DNA of 64,000 nucleotides from contig NC_003155.5 of assembly GCF_000009765.2 (NCBI RefSeq), forward strand, positions 5,270,001 through 5,334,000, read 5' to 3'. Origin of the DNA: Streptomyces avermitilis MA-4680 = NBRC 14893. Lineage in GTDB: Bacteria; Actinomycetota; Actinomycetes; Streptomycetales; Streptomycetaceae. The position numbers and the translations under genes are program-made. The notes beneath the pieces are model-generated. The model did no database searches and was not told the DNA's origin. It saw only the letters and a program-made list of their open reading frames with translations. Positions 52,106-59,913 of the stretch are shown here, one piece after another (position 1 is the first letter of the stretch; each line of letters opens with the position of its first letter).

Positions 52106-52189
52106 GCGCGGGTGGCGGAATAGGCAGACGCGCTGGATTCAGGTTCCAGTGCCCGCAAGGGCGTGGGGGTTCAACTCCCCCCTCGCGCA
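52106..52189 (+). tRNA. tRNA-Leu (anticodon CAG)
   Basis: This class II tRNA of 84 nt has acceptor GCGCGGG/CTCGCGC, anticodon stem CTGGA/TCCAG with CAG at 52140-52142, a long variable arm (TGCCCGCAAGGGCGT) and T-arm GGGGGTTCAACTCCCCC. No CCA is encoded. A strong terminator begins 7 bp later. Confidence 0.97.
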
Positions 52190-52195
52190 CAAGCT

Positions 52196-52230
52196 GAAAG
52201 CCCCGCAGGTCTCAGACCTGCGGGGCTTTC
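52196..52230 (+). terminator. tRNA-Leu terminator
   Basis: GAAAGCCCCGCAGGTCT and AGACCTGCGGGGCTTTC form a nearly loopless 17-bp inverted repeat directly after the tRNA. Confidence 0.9.
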
Positions 52231-52320
52231 GCGTTGTCGGGACCCGGGGCCCGGGGCGGGGCCTGATCGGTCGTGGTGGGTTGTGGCGGGTTGTGAGGAA
52301 GCTCTCAGGCCCGGGCGGGC

Positions 52321-52974
52321 TCAGGCGGCGAAGCGGTCCGCGAGTTCCTTGGCCTTCGCGGCGGCGTCCTCGTGGGCCTTGGCGCGGGAGGCCTCGGCGA
52401 GCGGGACCAGCTCGGACATCGCCGGGTTGTGCGCCGCCATCGTGAGCTCAGGAACGATGAACTCCAGTTCGAGGCCGAGCGCGTCGCTCAGGACGGCCTT
52501 CAGGTAGTTCTGCACGTACTCGTAGGGCTCACGCGGGGTGCCCGGCGCGTACGAGCCGCCGCGGCTGGCGATGACCGTTACCGGGGTGCCCGTCACCTTC
52601 GAGTTCTCGTTCGCGGCGGTGCGGCCCATGAGGATCACGTTGTCCAGCCACGCCTTGAGCGTCGACGGGATCGCGTAGTTGTACATCGGTGCGCCGATCA
52701 GGACCGCGTCGGCCTGCTCCAGCTCCGCGATGAGCTTCTCGCGCTCGGCGAACGCGGCGGCCTGCCCGGGGGTGTGGGTGGCCGGGTCGGCGAAACCGGC
52801 GGTGTGGGCGTCGGCGGTGATGTGTGGCACCGGGTTCGCGGAGAGGTCGCGGTAGATCACCGTGCCGTCCGGGTGCTGCTCCTGCCATGCCGTGCGGAAG
52901 GTCTCCGCGACGGCGCGCGACGCGGACGCCGCGCTCGGGAACACGGACGAGTCGATGTGGAGAAGGGTGGCCAT
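52321..52974 (-). CDS. azoR: FMN-dependent NADH-azoreductase
   Basis: The 217-aa flavodoxin-like oxidoreductase reduces azo bonds and quinones by two electrons with NADH. The FMN-binding start TLLHIDSSVFPSAASASRAV, the conserved DAVLIGAPMYNYAIPSTLKA, the loop VIASRGGSYAPGTPREPYEY and WLDNVILMGRTF-like region (here WLDNVILMGRTAA) place it with the AzoR/acyl-carrier-protein phosphodiesterase family. It is divergent from an HxlR regulator across 159 bp, the common arrangement for inducible quinone- or electrophile-detoxifying reductases. Confidence 0.92.
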   Translation of the reverse strand: MATLLHIDSSVFPSAASASRAVAETFRTAWQEQHPDGTVIYRDLSANPVPHITADAHTAGFADPATHTPGQAAAFAEREKLIAELEQADAVLIGAPMYNYAIPSTLKAWLDNVILMGRTAANENSKVTGTPVTVIASRGGSYAPGTPREPYEYVQNYLKAVLSDALGLELEFIVPELTMAAHNPAMSELVPLAEASRAKAHEDAAAKAKELADRFAA

Positions 52975-53133
52975 GGGGGGGCTCCAGAAAGGTTGCCAAA
53001 TAAAGGGGTGGGTGGTCAGGGCACGGTCCGTGCTTCCGCCCGGGTGTGGTCAGCAGCACTGCGTACTGGACTATAGATAACACAGCTACTTACTTTTTTT
53101 CATCCCTATGTGGGGCGCCAGTACGCTGGGGGC
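52975..53133. promoter_or_regulatory. azoR / HxlR divergent promoter region
   Basis: 159 bp, with an unusually AT-rich core at about 53070-53108 (CTATAGATAACACAG, then a T7 run). It is a likely site of overlapping divergent promoters and of HxlR regulator binding. Exact -35/-10 elements were not resolved. Confidence 0.5.
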
Positions 53134-53517
53134 ATGGCGGTCCAGGAGAGTCACGAGCAGCAGGCGCACCAGCAGCCGTGCGCGCGTGTCGATGACGGCA
53201 TCACGCGCGTCTTCCAGCTGCTCGGCAAGCGCTGGACAGGTCTGATCGTGGCCGTGCTGCTGGAACGGCCCGTCCACTTCGCCGAGCTGCGTCGGGCGAT
53301 CCCCGGCATCAGCGAGCGCATGCTCTCGGACCGGCTCACGGAACTCGCCACGGCCGGGCTCGTGGTGCGCGAGGTCGACGAGGGACCGCCGCTGCGGGTG
53401 GCCTACCGGCTGACGACCGCCGGCGCCGCGCTCGAAGCCTCACTCGGGGAGCTGCGGACCTGGGCCGGGGTGTATCTCGCGGAGGACGGGCGGTGTCCGG
53501 AGGAGTTCCGCACGTGA
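53134..53517 (+). CDS. HxlR-family winged-helix transcriptional regulator
   Basis: The 127-aa regulator starts MAVQESHEQQAHQQPCARVD and contains the HxlR winged helix: GITRVFQLLGKRWTGLIVAV, FAELRRAIPGISERMLSDRL, TELATAGLVVREVDEGPPLR and VAYRLTTAGAALE. A cysteine before the helix (QPCARV) matches the position used for redox or electrophile sensing in several HxlR members. It probably represses azoR and itself from the shared intergenic region. Confidence 0.92.
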   Translation: MAVQESHEQQAHQQPCARVDDGITRVFQLLGKRWTGLIVAVLLERPVHFAELRRAIPGISERMLSDRLTELATAGLVVREVDEGPPLRVAYRLTTAGAALEASLGELRTWAGVYLAEDGRCPEEFRT

Positions 53518-53538
53518 GGCACCGGACCTCCGGGCGCA

Positions 53539-53590
53539 AGGCGTAGGCGTAGGTGTTCCGGGCGTAGGCGTAGGCGTAGGCGTAGGCGTT
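53539..53590. repeat. GGCGTA hexanucleotide microsatellite
   Basis: About seven copies of GGCGTA (with interruptions TGTTCCG and TTCTGG) lie in the non-coding gap after the HxlR gene. The gap (53518-53798, 281 bp) also holds two DnaA-box-like 9-mers, TTTTCCACA at 53673-53681 and a perfect TTGTCCACA at 53691-53699. Confidence 0.75.
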
Positions 53591-53798
53591 CTGGGCGTAG
53601 GGCGGAGGCGTTCCGGGTGTCGGGGATCCGTCGATCGGTGGGCCGGTGGGCCGGTGTGCTTTCGGCACGGGGTTTTCCACAACCGCGGAGTTGTCCACAG
53701 GGTCTGACGCGATTTCGCCGGCCGGTTGTACGGTCTGCACGAGTTGATGTTCGCGTGACGTTCGGGCGGCTGCTTGTGCAGCGGGGGAGGCGGTCGCA

Positions 53799-55265
53799 GT
53801 GACCGAGGTCGGTTCAGAGGCGGTTGGTTCGGAGACGGTCGGTTCGGAGGCTGGGGCGGCGGCCGTCGCGGCCCGGGCGGCCAGGATTCCCCCGGTGCGG
53901 GGGTTCGCGTCCCGGACCGCGCAGAGCGGCTCGCCCAAGGAAGAGGGCAAGGCGCTGCGCCGCCGGGTGCCGCGCGCCGCGCACGCCGAGCTGGCGCTGG
54001 ACGTCGACCGGCCGGACGCGGTGACCGCGGTCGAGGAGTCCAACCGCGGCAGACTCCCCGAGCTCACCCCGATCCGCGTGGGCAGGATGGCGGCCACGCC
54101 CTTCGCCTTCCTGCGCGGCGCGGCCGGCCTCATGGCGTACGACCTCGCACGCACCCCCATGACAGGCATCGCCGCCCAGATCTGCGGCGACGCGCACGCG
54201 GCGAACTTCGGTCTGTACGGGGACGCGCGCGGCGAGCTGGTCATCGATCTCAACGATTTCGACGAGACGGCGCACGGCCCCTGGGAGTGGGACCTCAAGC
54301 GCCTCGCCACCTCGCTGGTGCTCGCCGGGCGCGCGGCGGGGGCGGACGAGGACAGCTGCCGGAAGGCGGCGCACGACACGGCGGGCGCGTACCGCCGCAC
54401 CATGCGCCTGCTCGCCAAGCTGCCGGTCCTGGAGGCGTGGAACGCCATCGCGGACGAGGAGCTCGTCTCGCACGCGGACGCGCACGATCTGCTCGGCACG
54501 CTGGAGCGGGTCTCGGAGAAGGCGCGGGCGAACACCAGCGGACGGTTCGCGGCGAAGTCGACCGAGCCGGTCGAGGGCGGCGGCCGCCGCTTCGTGGACG
54601 CGTCACCGGTGCTGCGTCGCGTTCCGGACGCCGAGGCGGCGGCGGTGGCGACCGCGCTGGAGGAGTACCTGACGACGGTGTCGGAGGACCGCCTGCCGCT
54701 CCTCGCGCGCTACGCGGTGCACGACGTCGCGTTCCGCGTGGTGGGCACGGGCAGCGTGGGGACCCGCTCGTACGTGGTGCTGTTGCTGGACCACCGCGGC
54801 GAACCCCTCGTCCTCCAGGTCAAGGAGGCCCGCCCCTCCGCCCTGGTCCCCCACCTGTCGACGGCGGGCCACGCCGTGGCCGATGTCGCCCACGAGGGCC
54901 GACGCGTGGTCCTCGGCCAGAAGCGCATGCAGGTGGTCAGCGACATCCTGCTGGGCTGGACGACGGTCGACGGCCGCCACTTCCAGGTACGGCAGTTCCG
55001 CAACCGAAAGGGGAGCGTCGACCCCGGCGCCCTCGCCGCCGACCAGATCGACGACTACGGCCGCATGACCGGCGCCCTCCTGGCCCGCGCCCACGCCCAC
55101 AGCGCCGACCCCCGCCTCATCGCCGGCTACTGCGGCAAGAACGAGGAACTGGACGAGGCGATGGCGGCATTCGCCGTGGCGTACGCGGACTGCACGGAGA
55201 AGGACCACGCGAAGCTGGTGGAGGCCGTGCGGGGTGGCCGGATCGCGGCGGAGATGGGGGTCTGA
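53799..55265 (+). CDS. DUF2252 family protein
   Basis: The 488-aa protein of the DUF2252 family is of unknown biochemical function with a kinase-like fold suspected. Motifs are MTGIAAQICGDAHAANFGLY (GDxHxxNFG, Brenner-type loop), VIDLNDFDETAHGPWEWDLK (metal-binding DLNDFDE), and SYVVLLLDHRGEPLVLQVKE. These resemble aminoglycoside phosphotransferase/choline kinase catalytic sites, so phosphotransfer is plausible but unproven. The N-terminus carries three VGSE(A/T) repeats from a 15-base tandem repeat. GTG 53799 follows GGGGGAGG. It is not in an obvious operon. Confidence 0.88.
   Translation: MTEVGSEAVGSETVGSEAGAAAVAARAARIPPVRGFASRTAQSGSPKEEGKALRRRVPRAAHAELALDVDRPDAVTAVEESNRGRLPELTPIRVGRMAATPFAFLRGAAGLMAYDLARTPMTGIAAQICGDAHAANFGLYGDARGELVIDLNDFDETAHGPWEWDLKRLATSLVLAGRAAGADEDSCRKAAHDTAGAYRRTMRLLAKLPVLEAWNAIADEELVSHADAHDLLGTLERVSEKARANTSGRFAAKSTEPVEGGGRRFVDASPVLRRVPDAEAAAVATALEEYLTTVSEDRLPLLARYAVHDVAFRVVGTGSVGTRSYVVLLLDHRGEPLVLQVKEARPSALVPHLSTAGHAVADVAHEGRRVVLGQKRMQVVSDILLGWTTVDGRHFQVRQFRNRKGSVDPGALAADQIDDYGRMTGALLARAHAHSADPRLIAGYCGKNEELDEAMAAFAVAYADCTEKDHAKLVEAVRGGRIAAEMGV
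53808..53852 (+). repeat. 15-bp in-frame repeat at the DUF2252 N-terminus
   Basis: Three copies of a unit of the form G(T)CGGTTCGGAG(G/A)CG encode VGSEA-VGSET-VGSEA. Copy number can change without shifting the frame. Confidence 0.7.
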
Positions 55266-55404
55266 GGGGGAGGCGCGGGCAGATGTTGGTGCGGCTGGTG
55301 CTGGCGATGGCAGATGCGGGCGCGGCTGGTGCGGGCGGAAGCGGCAGGCGCACCGTACGGGCGCGCTCGGCGGGGTCCGGCGGGTCGTGTCTTAGGCTGG
55401 GCGG

Positions 55405-56400
55405 GTGACGACGCCCGAAGCCGAGCAGACCGAGTCCGATGCCGCCGCCGAGGAGCCGCAGGAGCGGTCCGGCGAGAGGGACGGCCAGGCGCAGGAACCG
55501 TCGGGCGGTGACGCCGTGACCGGGGATGCTGTGACCGGTGACGCCGTGGCTGGTGATGCCGTGGCCGGTGACGGGGCGGGCGAAGGTGCCCCGGGCGGGG
55601 CGGCCCAGGGTGAGCCGAGGCCCGAGGAGCGGCTCGAGCGGGCCGTGCGGGTGGCCGAGCAGGCACTGATCGAGTTCGAGATCGCGGTGGAGACCTTCCG
55701 CGTCGAGGTCGAGAACTTCTCGCGGCTGCACCACCAGAAGCTCGGCCCGATGTACGCGCGCCTCGACGAACTGGACGCGCAGATCGCCGAGGCGCGGGCT
55801 GCCCGCACCGGCGATCCCGAAGACATACGCAAGGCCGACGAGGCCCGTGCCCGGGTGATGCCGATGCCGGGCGTCGAGGAGCTGTTCCACGGCTGGATGG
55901 ACTCCGACGGGCTGTTCCCCGAGGCGGCGGCGATGCTCACCGAGCAGCCCGTACGGCCGCCGCAGCGCGTCCGCCCCAGCGAGGAGGCCCGCAAGCTCTA
56001 CCGCGAACTCGTCCGCAAGGCCCACCCCGACCTCGCACAGGACGACGCCGAGCGCGAGCGGCGCGACGAGTTCATCTCCCGGGTCAACGCCGCGTACGGC
56101 CGGGGCGACGAGGCACTGCTGCGTGAACTGTCCGACGAGTGGGCCGCGGGCCCCGTCCCCGCGGAGTGGAAGCCGAGTCGCAGCGAGGAGCTCTACGCCC
56201 GCCTCGAATGGCTCGCCCAGCGCAAGGAAATGCTCACCTTCGTCGCCCGGGAGCTCGAGGAGAGCGCGATCGGCGCGATGCTCAAGATCGCCCCTGACGA
56301 CCCCGACCGCCTCCTCGAGGAAATCGCCGAGCAGCTCCTGGCACAGGTCGCCGCACGGGAGACCGAGCTGGCGGAGCTGGCTGAGCTGGAGGAGGGCTGA
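55405..56400 (+). CDS. J-domain-containing protein
   Basis: The 331-aa product has an acidic N-terminus with pentapeptide repeats (GDAVT/GDAVA, four copies), a coiled-coil (about 80-140: VAEQALIEFEIAVETFRVEV, ARLDELDAQIAEARAAR), then a J-like segment (ARKLYRELVRKAHPDLAQDD, with the HPD tripeptide that stimulates DnaK). A Glu/Leu-rich helical C-terminus (LAELAELEEG) follows. It is therefore a candidate Hsp70 co-chaperone or tethering protein without the zinc-finger and substrate domains of DnaJ. GTG 55405 starts it; GGCTGGGCGGG precedes it, a weak site. Confidence 0.82.
   Translation: MTTPEAEQTESDAAAEEPQERSGERDGQAQEPSGGDAVTGDAVTGDAVAGDAVAGDGAGEGAPGGAAQGEPRPEERLERAVRVAEQALIEFEIAVETFRVEVENFSRLHHQKLGPMYARLDELDAQIAEARAARTGDPEDIRKADEARARVMPMPGVEELFHGWMDSDGLFPEAAAMLTEQPVRPPQRVRPSEEARKLYRELVRKAHPDLAQDDAERERRDEFISRVNAAYGRGDEALLRELSDEWAAGPVPAEWKPSRSEELYARLEWLAQRKEMLTFVARELEESAIGAMLKIAPDDPDRLLEEIAEQLLAQVAARETELAELAELEEG
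55507..55566 (+). repeat. 15-bp in-frame repeat in the J-domain gene
   Basis: Four copies of GG(T/G)GA(C/T)GC(C/T)GTG(A/G)C(C/T) encode GDAVT-GDAVT-GDAVA-GDAVA, with a partial fifth. Confidence 0.8.
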
Positions 56401-56444
56401 CGGGCTCGGGCCGTCCAGGTGCCGCCGTCAGGTAGCGTCGGGGT

Positions 56445-56792
56445 ATGAGTTTCGGAGCTGCTGTGCCCACGGTCGGGGTCGCGGACCTCGCGGACGGAGA
56501 CTTTCTGCTGGACGTCCGGGAGGACGACGAGTGGGAGGCCGGTCATGCCGAGGGGGCGCTGCACATCCCCATCAGCGATTTCGTGGCGCGCTACGGCGAG
56601 CTGACCGAGGCCGCGCCGCAGGACGGCCGGGTCCACGTGATCTGCCGCTCCGGCGGACGTTCGGCCCAGGTCACGATGTACCTGGCCCAGCAGGGCATCG
56701 ACGCGGTGAACGTCGACGGCGGCATGCAGGTCTGGGCAGCAGCGGGCCGCCCGGTCGTGGACGACAAGGGACAGCCGGGCTTCGTGCTCTAG
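56445..56792 (+). CDS. Rhodanese-like domain protein
   Basis: The 115-aa single rhodanese domain is a sulfurtransferase fold. The N-terminal structural motif LLDVREDDEWEAGHAEGALH and the active-site loop with catalytic Cys VHVICRSGGRSAQVTMYL are intact, ending VNVDGGMQVWAAAGRPV. It likely handles persulfide sulfur; the donor and acceptor are unknown. It is 44 bp after the J-domain gene and may be cotranscribed. Confidence 0.93.
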   Translation: MSFGAAVPTVGVADLADGDFLLDVREDDEWEAGHAEGALHIPISDFVARYGELTEAAPQDGRVHVICRSGGRSAQVTMYLAQQGIDAVNVDGGMQVWAAAGRPVVDDKGQPGFVL

Positions 56793-56796
56793 CCGG

Positions 56797-56839
56797 AGCC
56801 GAGGCCCGAGCCGGGTCTTGAGCCGAGGCCCGAGCCGGG
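56797..56839. repeat. 19-bp direct repeat after the rhodanese gene
   Basis: AGCCGAGGCCCGAGCCGGG occurs twice (56797-56815 and 56821-56839), separated by TCTTG, with partial copies on both sides. It fills the gap before the convergent acyl-CoA dehydrogenase. Confidence 0.7.
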
Positions 56840-56970
56840 GAGCCGGGCAGCGCGGAGTTTCCCAAGTCCGAGCTGCTCGCGCGCGTCCATGCCGTGCCCT
56901 TCTGTCCTGCCTCGCCGTGCGTCCGTCGTGCGCCAGACCTCACCCAGGCTTCCGCCCCGGCTCCCGGCCC

Positions 56971-58110
56971 TCACCCCAGTGGATGCGCCGCCAGCAGATC
57001 ACCGAGCGCCTCCTCGTGCGCGGGCGCAGGGCCGAGCGACAGTTCGAGATGTTTGGCCCAGGCGTGATACCGGTGCAGCGGATAGTCCGTGTCGGCGCCG
57101 AAGCCCCCGTGCAGATGCTGCGCGGTCTGTACGACCCGCCGTACCCCTTCCGACGCCCAGATCTTGGCCACGGCCACATCCCCGGCCGCCGGCAGCGCAC
57201 CCCCGGCTCCCGTGCTGATCCGCCATGCCGCCTGCCACAGTGTGGCCTCCATCGCGCGCAGGTCGATGTACCGGTCGGCGGCCTGCACGGCGACGGCCTG
57301 GAACGTGGCGACCGGGAACCCGAACTGCTCCCGCTTGCTCGTATACGCGCTGGTCATCCCGAGCACCCCCTCCCCGAGCCCGAGCGCCAGCGCACATGTG
57401 CCGGTGGCGAGCAGCTCGCGCAACCACTCCCACGCCCCGTCGGCGCCGAGAACGTACCGCTCGGAGACCCTTACCGACTCCAGCCGCAGCTCACCCAGCC
57501 GCTCCCCGGTGGTGGAGATCTGCTCGGCCAGGACGACCCCCTCGTGCACGCGGGGTACGAGCGCGAGTACGGCACGGCCCGTGTCGTGGGTGTGCGCCGG
57601 TACGACGACGAAGTCGGCGTTGTGCGCCCAGGGCACCGCGGTCTGTACCCCGTCCAGGACCCACGACGCGGCACCGTCCTGCCGTGCGGTCACGGCGAGT
57701 TCGGCCGGGTCGTGCCCGGTGCGGCCGTTCGCGGCGACCGTCAGCACCAGCTCTCCCCGGCCCGCCTGCGCCAGCAGCTGCCCCTTCAACTCCGGGCTCC
57801 CGTAGCTCTGTACGGCCATCGCCGCAGCGGTGCTCTCCAACAACGGAACCCGGGCCAGCACCTTCGCCGACTCCCGCAGCACGAGGCAGAGGGCAATGGC
57901 GTCGAGGCCGACGCCGCCGTACTCCGCGTCGAGCGGCAGGCTCAGCAGATCCGCGTCTGCCAGCCGCGCCCACAGCGCCCGGTCGAAGTCGTCGGCGACG
58001 GAGCCCGCGGTCAGTGACGGACTCGGCACTCCGTCCGGCGCGACCCCGGCGAACACGGCCTTCGCCGCCTCGACCGCCGCCTGCTGCTCCTCGCTGAAGG
58101 TGAAGTCCAC
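56971..58110 (-). CDS. Acyl-CoA dehydrogenase family protein
   Basis: The 379-aa FAD-dependent dehydrogenase has N-terminal FTFSEEQQAAVEAAKAVFAG, LSLPLDAEYGGVGLDAIALC, and a C-terminal helical domain (ICSAYTSKREQFGFPVATFQ-like, here MTSAYTSKREQFGFPVATFQ; AKIWASEGVRRVVQTAQHLH; GGFGADTDYPLHRYHAWAKH). The usual catalytic glutamate is not readily placed by eye, as in several actinobacterial family members. GTG 58110 follows GGAGAGGGGCGGG. It lies 175 bp downstream of paaE in the same direction, so it may assist aromatic or acyl-CoA catabolism, though a separate role is equally possible. Confidence 0.88.
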   Translation of the reverse strand: MDFTFSEEQQAAVEAAKAVFAGVAPDGVPSPSLTAGSVADDFDRALWARLADADLLSLPLDAEYGGVGLDAIALCLVLRESAKVLARVPLLESTAAAMAVQSYGSPELKGQLLAQAGRGELVLTVAANGRTGHDPAELAVTARQDGAASWVLDGVQTAVPWAHNADFVVVPAHTHDTGRAVLALVPRVHEGVVLAEQISTTGERLGELRLESVRVSERYVLGADGAWEWLRELLATGTCALALGLGEGVLGMTSAYTSKREQFGFPVATFQAVAVQAADRYIDLRAMEATLWQAAWRISTGAGGALPAAGDVAVAKIWASEGVRRVVQTAQHLHGGFGADTDYPLHRYHAWAKHLELSLGPAPAHEEALGDLLAAHPLG

Positions 58111-58285
58111 GGTCCCGCCCCTCTCCACGCCCACCGGTCACTGGTCGCCGTCACTGGTCACCGGTCCACCGGTCCATCGGGCCGGCGACCAGGCCGCAGG
58201 CCCGATCGGACGACCTGATCTGACGGAGCGTCAAGATAGAACAGGTTCTACAAGAAGGGAACGGCAGGGAGGCACCGAGCGGACC

Positions 58286-59350
58286 TCACCGGTCGAAGTC
58301 CAACTCCACCTTCTCCGTGGCCGGATGCGACTGGCAGGCCAGTACGTACCCCGCCTCCGTCTCCTCCGGCTCCAGCGCGAAGTTGCGGTCCATCCGGATC
58401 TCGCCCGAGACCAGGAAGGCCCGGCAGGTCCCGCACACTCCGCCCTTGCAGGCGTAGGGCGCGTCCGGCCGGTTGCGCAGCACCGCCTCCAGGAGCGACT
58501 CGCCGTCCTGGACGGGCCACGTCCCGCCTCGTCCGTCGAGCCGCGCGGTCACCGTGCTGTGCGTGGGGGCCGGCCCCGCGGGCACCGTCGCCGCCCCGCC
58601 GTCCACGTGGAATATCTCCTCGTGGACACGGGAGCGCGCCACACCCAGTCCGCGCAGCGCCCGCTCCGCCCCCTGCACCAGTCCGAACGGCCCGCACAGG
58701 AACCATCCCGCCACCCGGTTTACGGGCAACAGCGCCGGAAGCAGCTCGGTGAGCCGCTCCTGGTCGAGCCGCCCCGACGGCAGCCCCGCCTGCTGCTCCT
58801 CCCGGGAGAGCACCGTCACCAGCTGGAACCGCTCGGGGAAACGGTCCTTGAGGTCGGCGACCTCCTCGAGGAACATCGTGGAGGCGGACGTCCGGTCGCT
58901 GCGTATGAGACAGAACCGCGCGCCCGGCTCCCGGGCGAGCAGTGTCGTCACGATCGACAGCACCGGTGTGATCCCGCTGCCGCCCACCACCGCGGCGTAC
59001 AGCCCGGGCGCGGGCTCCAGCGTGAAGCGTCCGGCCGGCGTCATCACCTCGACCTCGTCGCCCGCGGCGATCTCCTTGAGCGCGTACGTCGAGAAGGACC
59101 CGCCCTCGACCAGGCGCACCCCGACCCGCAGCGTCCGGGGTCCCTCGTCGGCGGCCGCCGGTGCCGGGGAGCAGATCGAGTAGGTGCGCCGTATCTCCGT
59201 GCCATCGGCCGTGCGGCGCAGCGCCAGGTGCTGGCCGGCCGCGTGCCGGTATTCCTCGCGCAGCGCCGGCGGCACGGCGAAGGTCAGGGCCACGGAGTCG
59301 TCGGTGAGCCGGTCGACCGCGGCCACCGGGAGCGGGTGGAAGCGGGCCAT
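58286..59350 (-). CDS. paaE: Phenylacetyl-CoA epoxidase reductase PaaE
   Basis: PaaE passes electrons from NADPH through FAD and a plant-type [2Fe-2S] cluster to the PaaAC epoxidase. The 354-aa product has an N-terminal FAD domain (HAAGQHLALRRTADGTEIRR, TYSICSPAP), an NAD(P) domain (GLYAAVVGGSGITPVLSIV), and a C-terminal ferredoxin domain with cysteines in YACKGGVCGTCRAFLVSGEI and YVLACQSHPA. ATG 59350 overlaps the paaD stop by one base (TGATG). It is last of the five-gene operon. Confidence 0.96.
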   Translation of the reverse strand: MARFHPLPVAAVDRLTDDSVALTFAVPPALREEYRHAAGQHLALRRTADGTEIRRTYSICSPAPAAADEGPRTLRVGVRLVEGGSFSTYALKEIAAGDEVEVMTPAGRFTLEPAPGLYAAVVGGSGITPVLSIVTTLLAREPGARFCLIRSDRTSASTMFLEEVADLKDRFPERFQLVTVLSREEQQAGLPSGRLDQERLTELLPALLPVNRVAGWFLCGPFGLVQGAERALRGLGVARSRVHEEIFHVDGGAATVPAGPAPTHSTVTARLDGRGGTWPVQDGESLLEAVLRNRPDAPYACKGGVCGTCRAFLVSGEIRMDRNFALEPEETEAGYVLACQSHPATEKVELDFDR

Positions 59351-59913
59351 CACAACTCCTTGAAGTGGTCGAACGGTTCGCGGCAGGCCAGACAGCGGCG
59401 CAGCGCCTTGCACGCGGTGGACGAGAAGCGGCTGAGCAGCTCGGTGTCGGCCGATCCGCAGTGCGGGCAGCACACGGGGTCGGGCACCGGCGCGAGCTCG
59501 GGGGGGCCGGCGACCGGACGGGACGTACGCGTCGGGCCCAGCTCCACCGCCACCGGCTCCTTCGGCCCGGACGCCTGCCGTACGCGCGGCGGCGCTATCC
59601 CGAACTCCCGCAGCTTGCGACGGCCTTCGGCGGAGATGTCGTCCGTCGACCAGGCCGGGCTGAGCACCGTGTGCACGGACACCTTCCGCATGCCGTGCTC
59701 GCGCAGCACGCGCTCGATGTCCGTGGACATCGCCTCTATGGCCGGGCAGCCGGTGTACGTCGGGGTCAGCTCGACCTCGACCGAGTCCGTGCCGCGTACG
59801 TGGACCGCCCGCAGTACGCCCAGCTCCTCCAGGGTGATCACGGGCAGCTCGGGGTCGGGCACGGACCCCGCGAGCCTGCGCAGTTCCTGTTCGAGGGCGG
59901 TGTCCGTCACCAT
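59350..59913 (-). CDS. paaD: Phenylacetate degradation protein PaaD
   Basis: PaaD is a maturation factor, probably for the Fe-S cluster, of the phenylacetyl-CoA epoxidase. The 187-aa protein has an N-terminal MIP18/DUF59 domain (GSVPDPELPVITLEELGVLR, VELTPTYTGCPAIEAMSTDI) and a C-terminal four-cysteine zinc ribbon (PVCCPHCGSADTELLSRF; CLACREPFDHFKEL). It starts at ATG 59913 (an adjacent GTG at 59910 is possible) and overlaps paaC. Confidence 0.95.
   Translation of the reverse strand: MVTDTALEQELRRLAGSVPDPELPVITLEELGVLRAVHVRGTDSVEVELTPTYTGCPAIEAMSTDIERVLREHGMRKVSVHTVLSPAWSTDDISAEGRRKLREFGIAPPRVRQASGPKEPVAVELGPTRTSRPVAGPPELAPVPDPVCCPHCGSADTELLSRFSSTACKALRRCLACREPFDHFKEL

Noticed and set aside
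53539..53590. GGCGTA array as a CRISPR
   Set aside because: The unit is only six bases with no spacers and no cas genes; it is a microsatellite.
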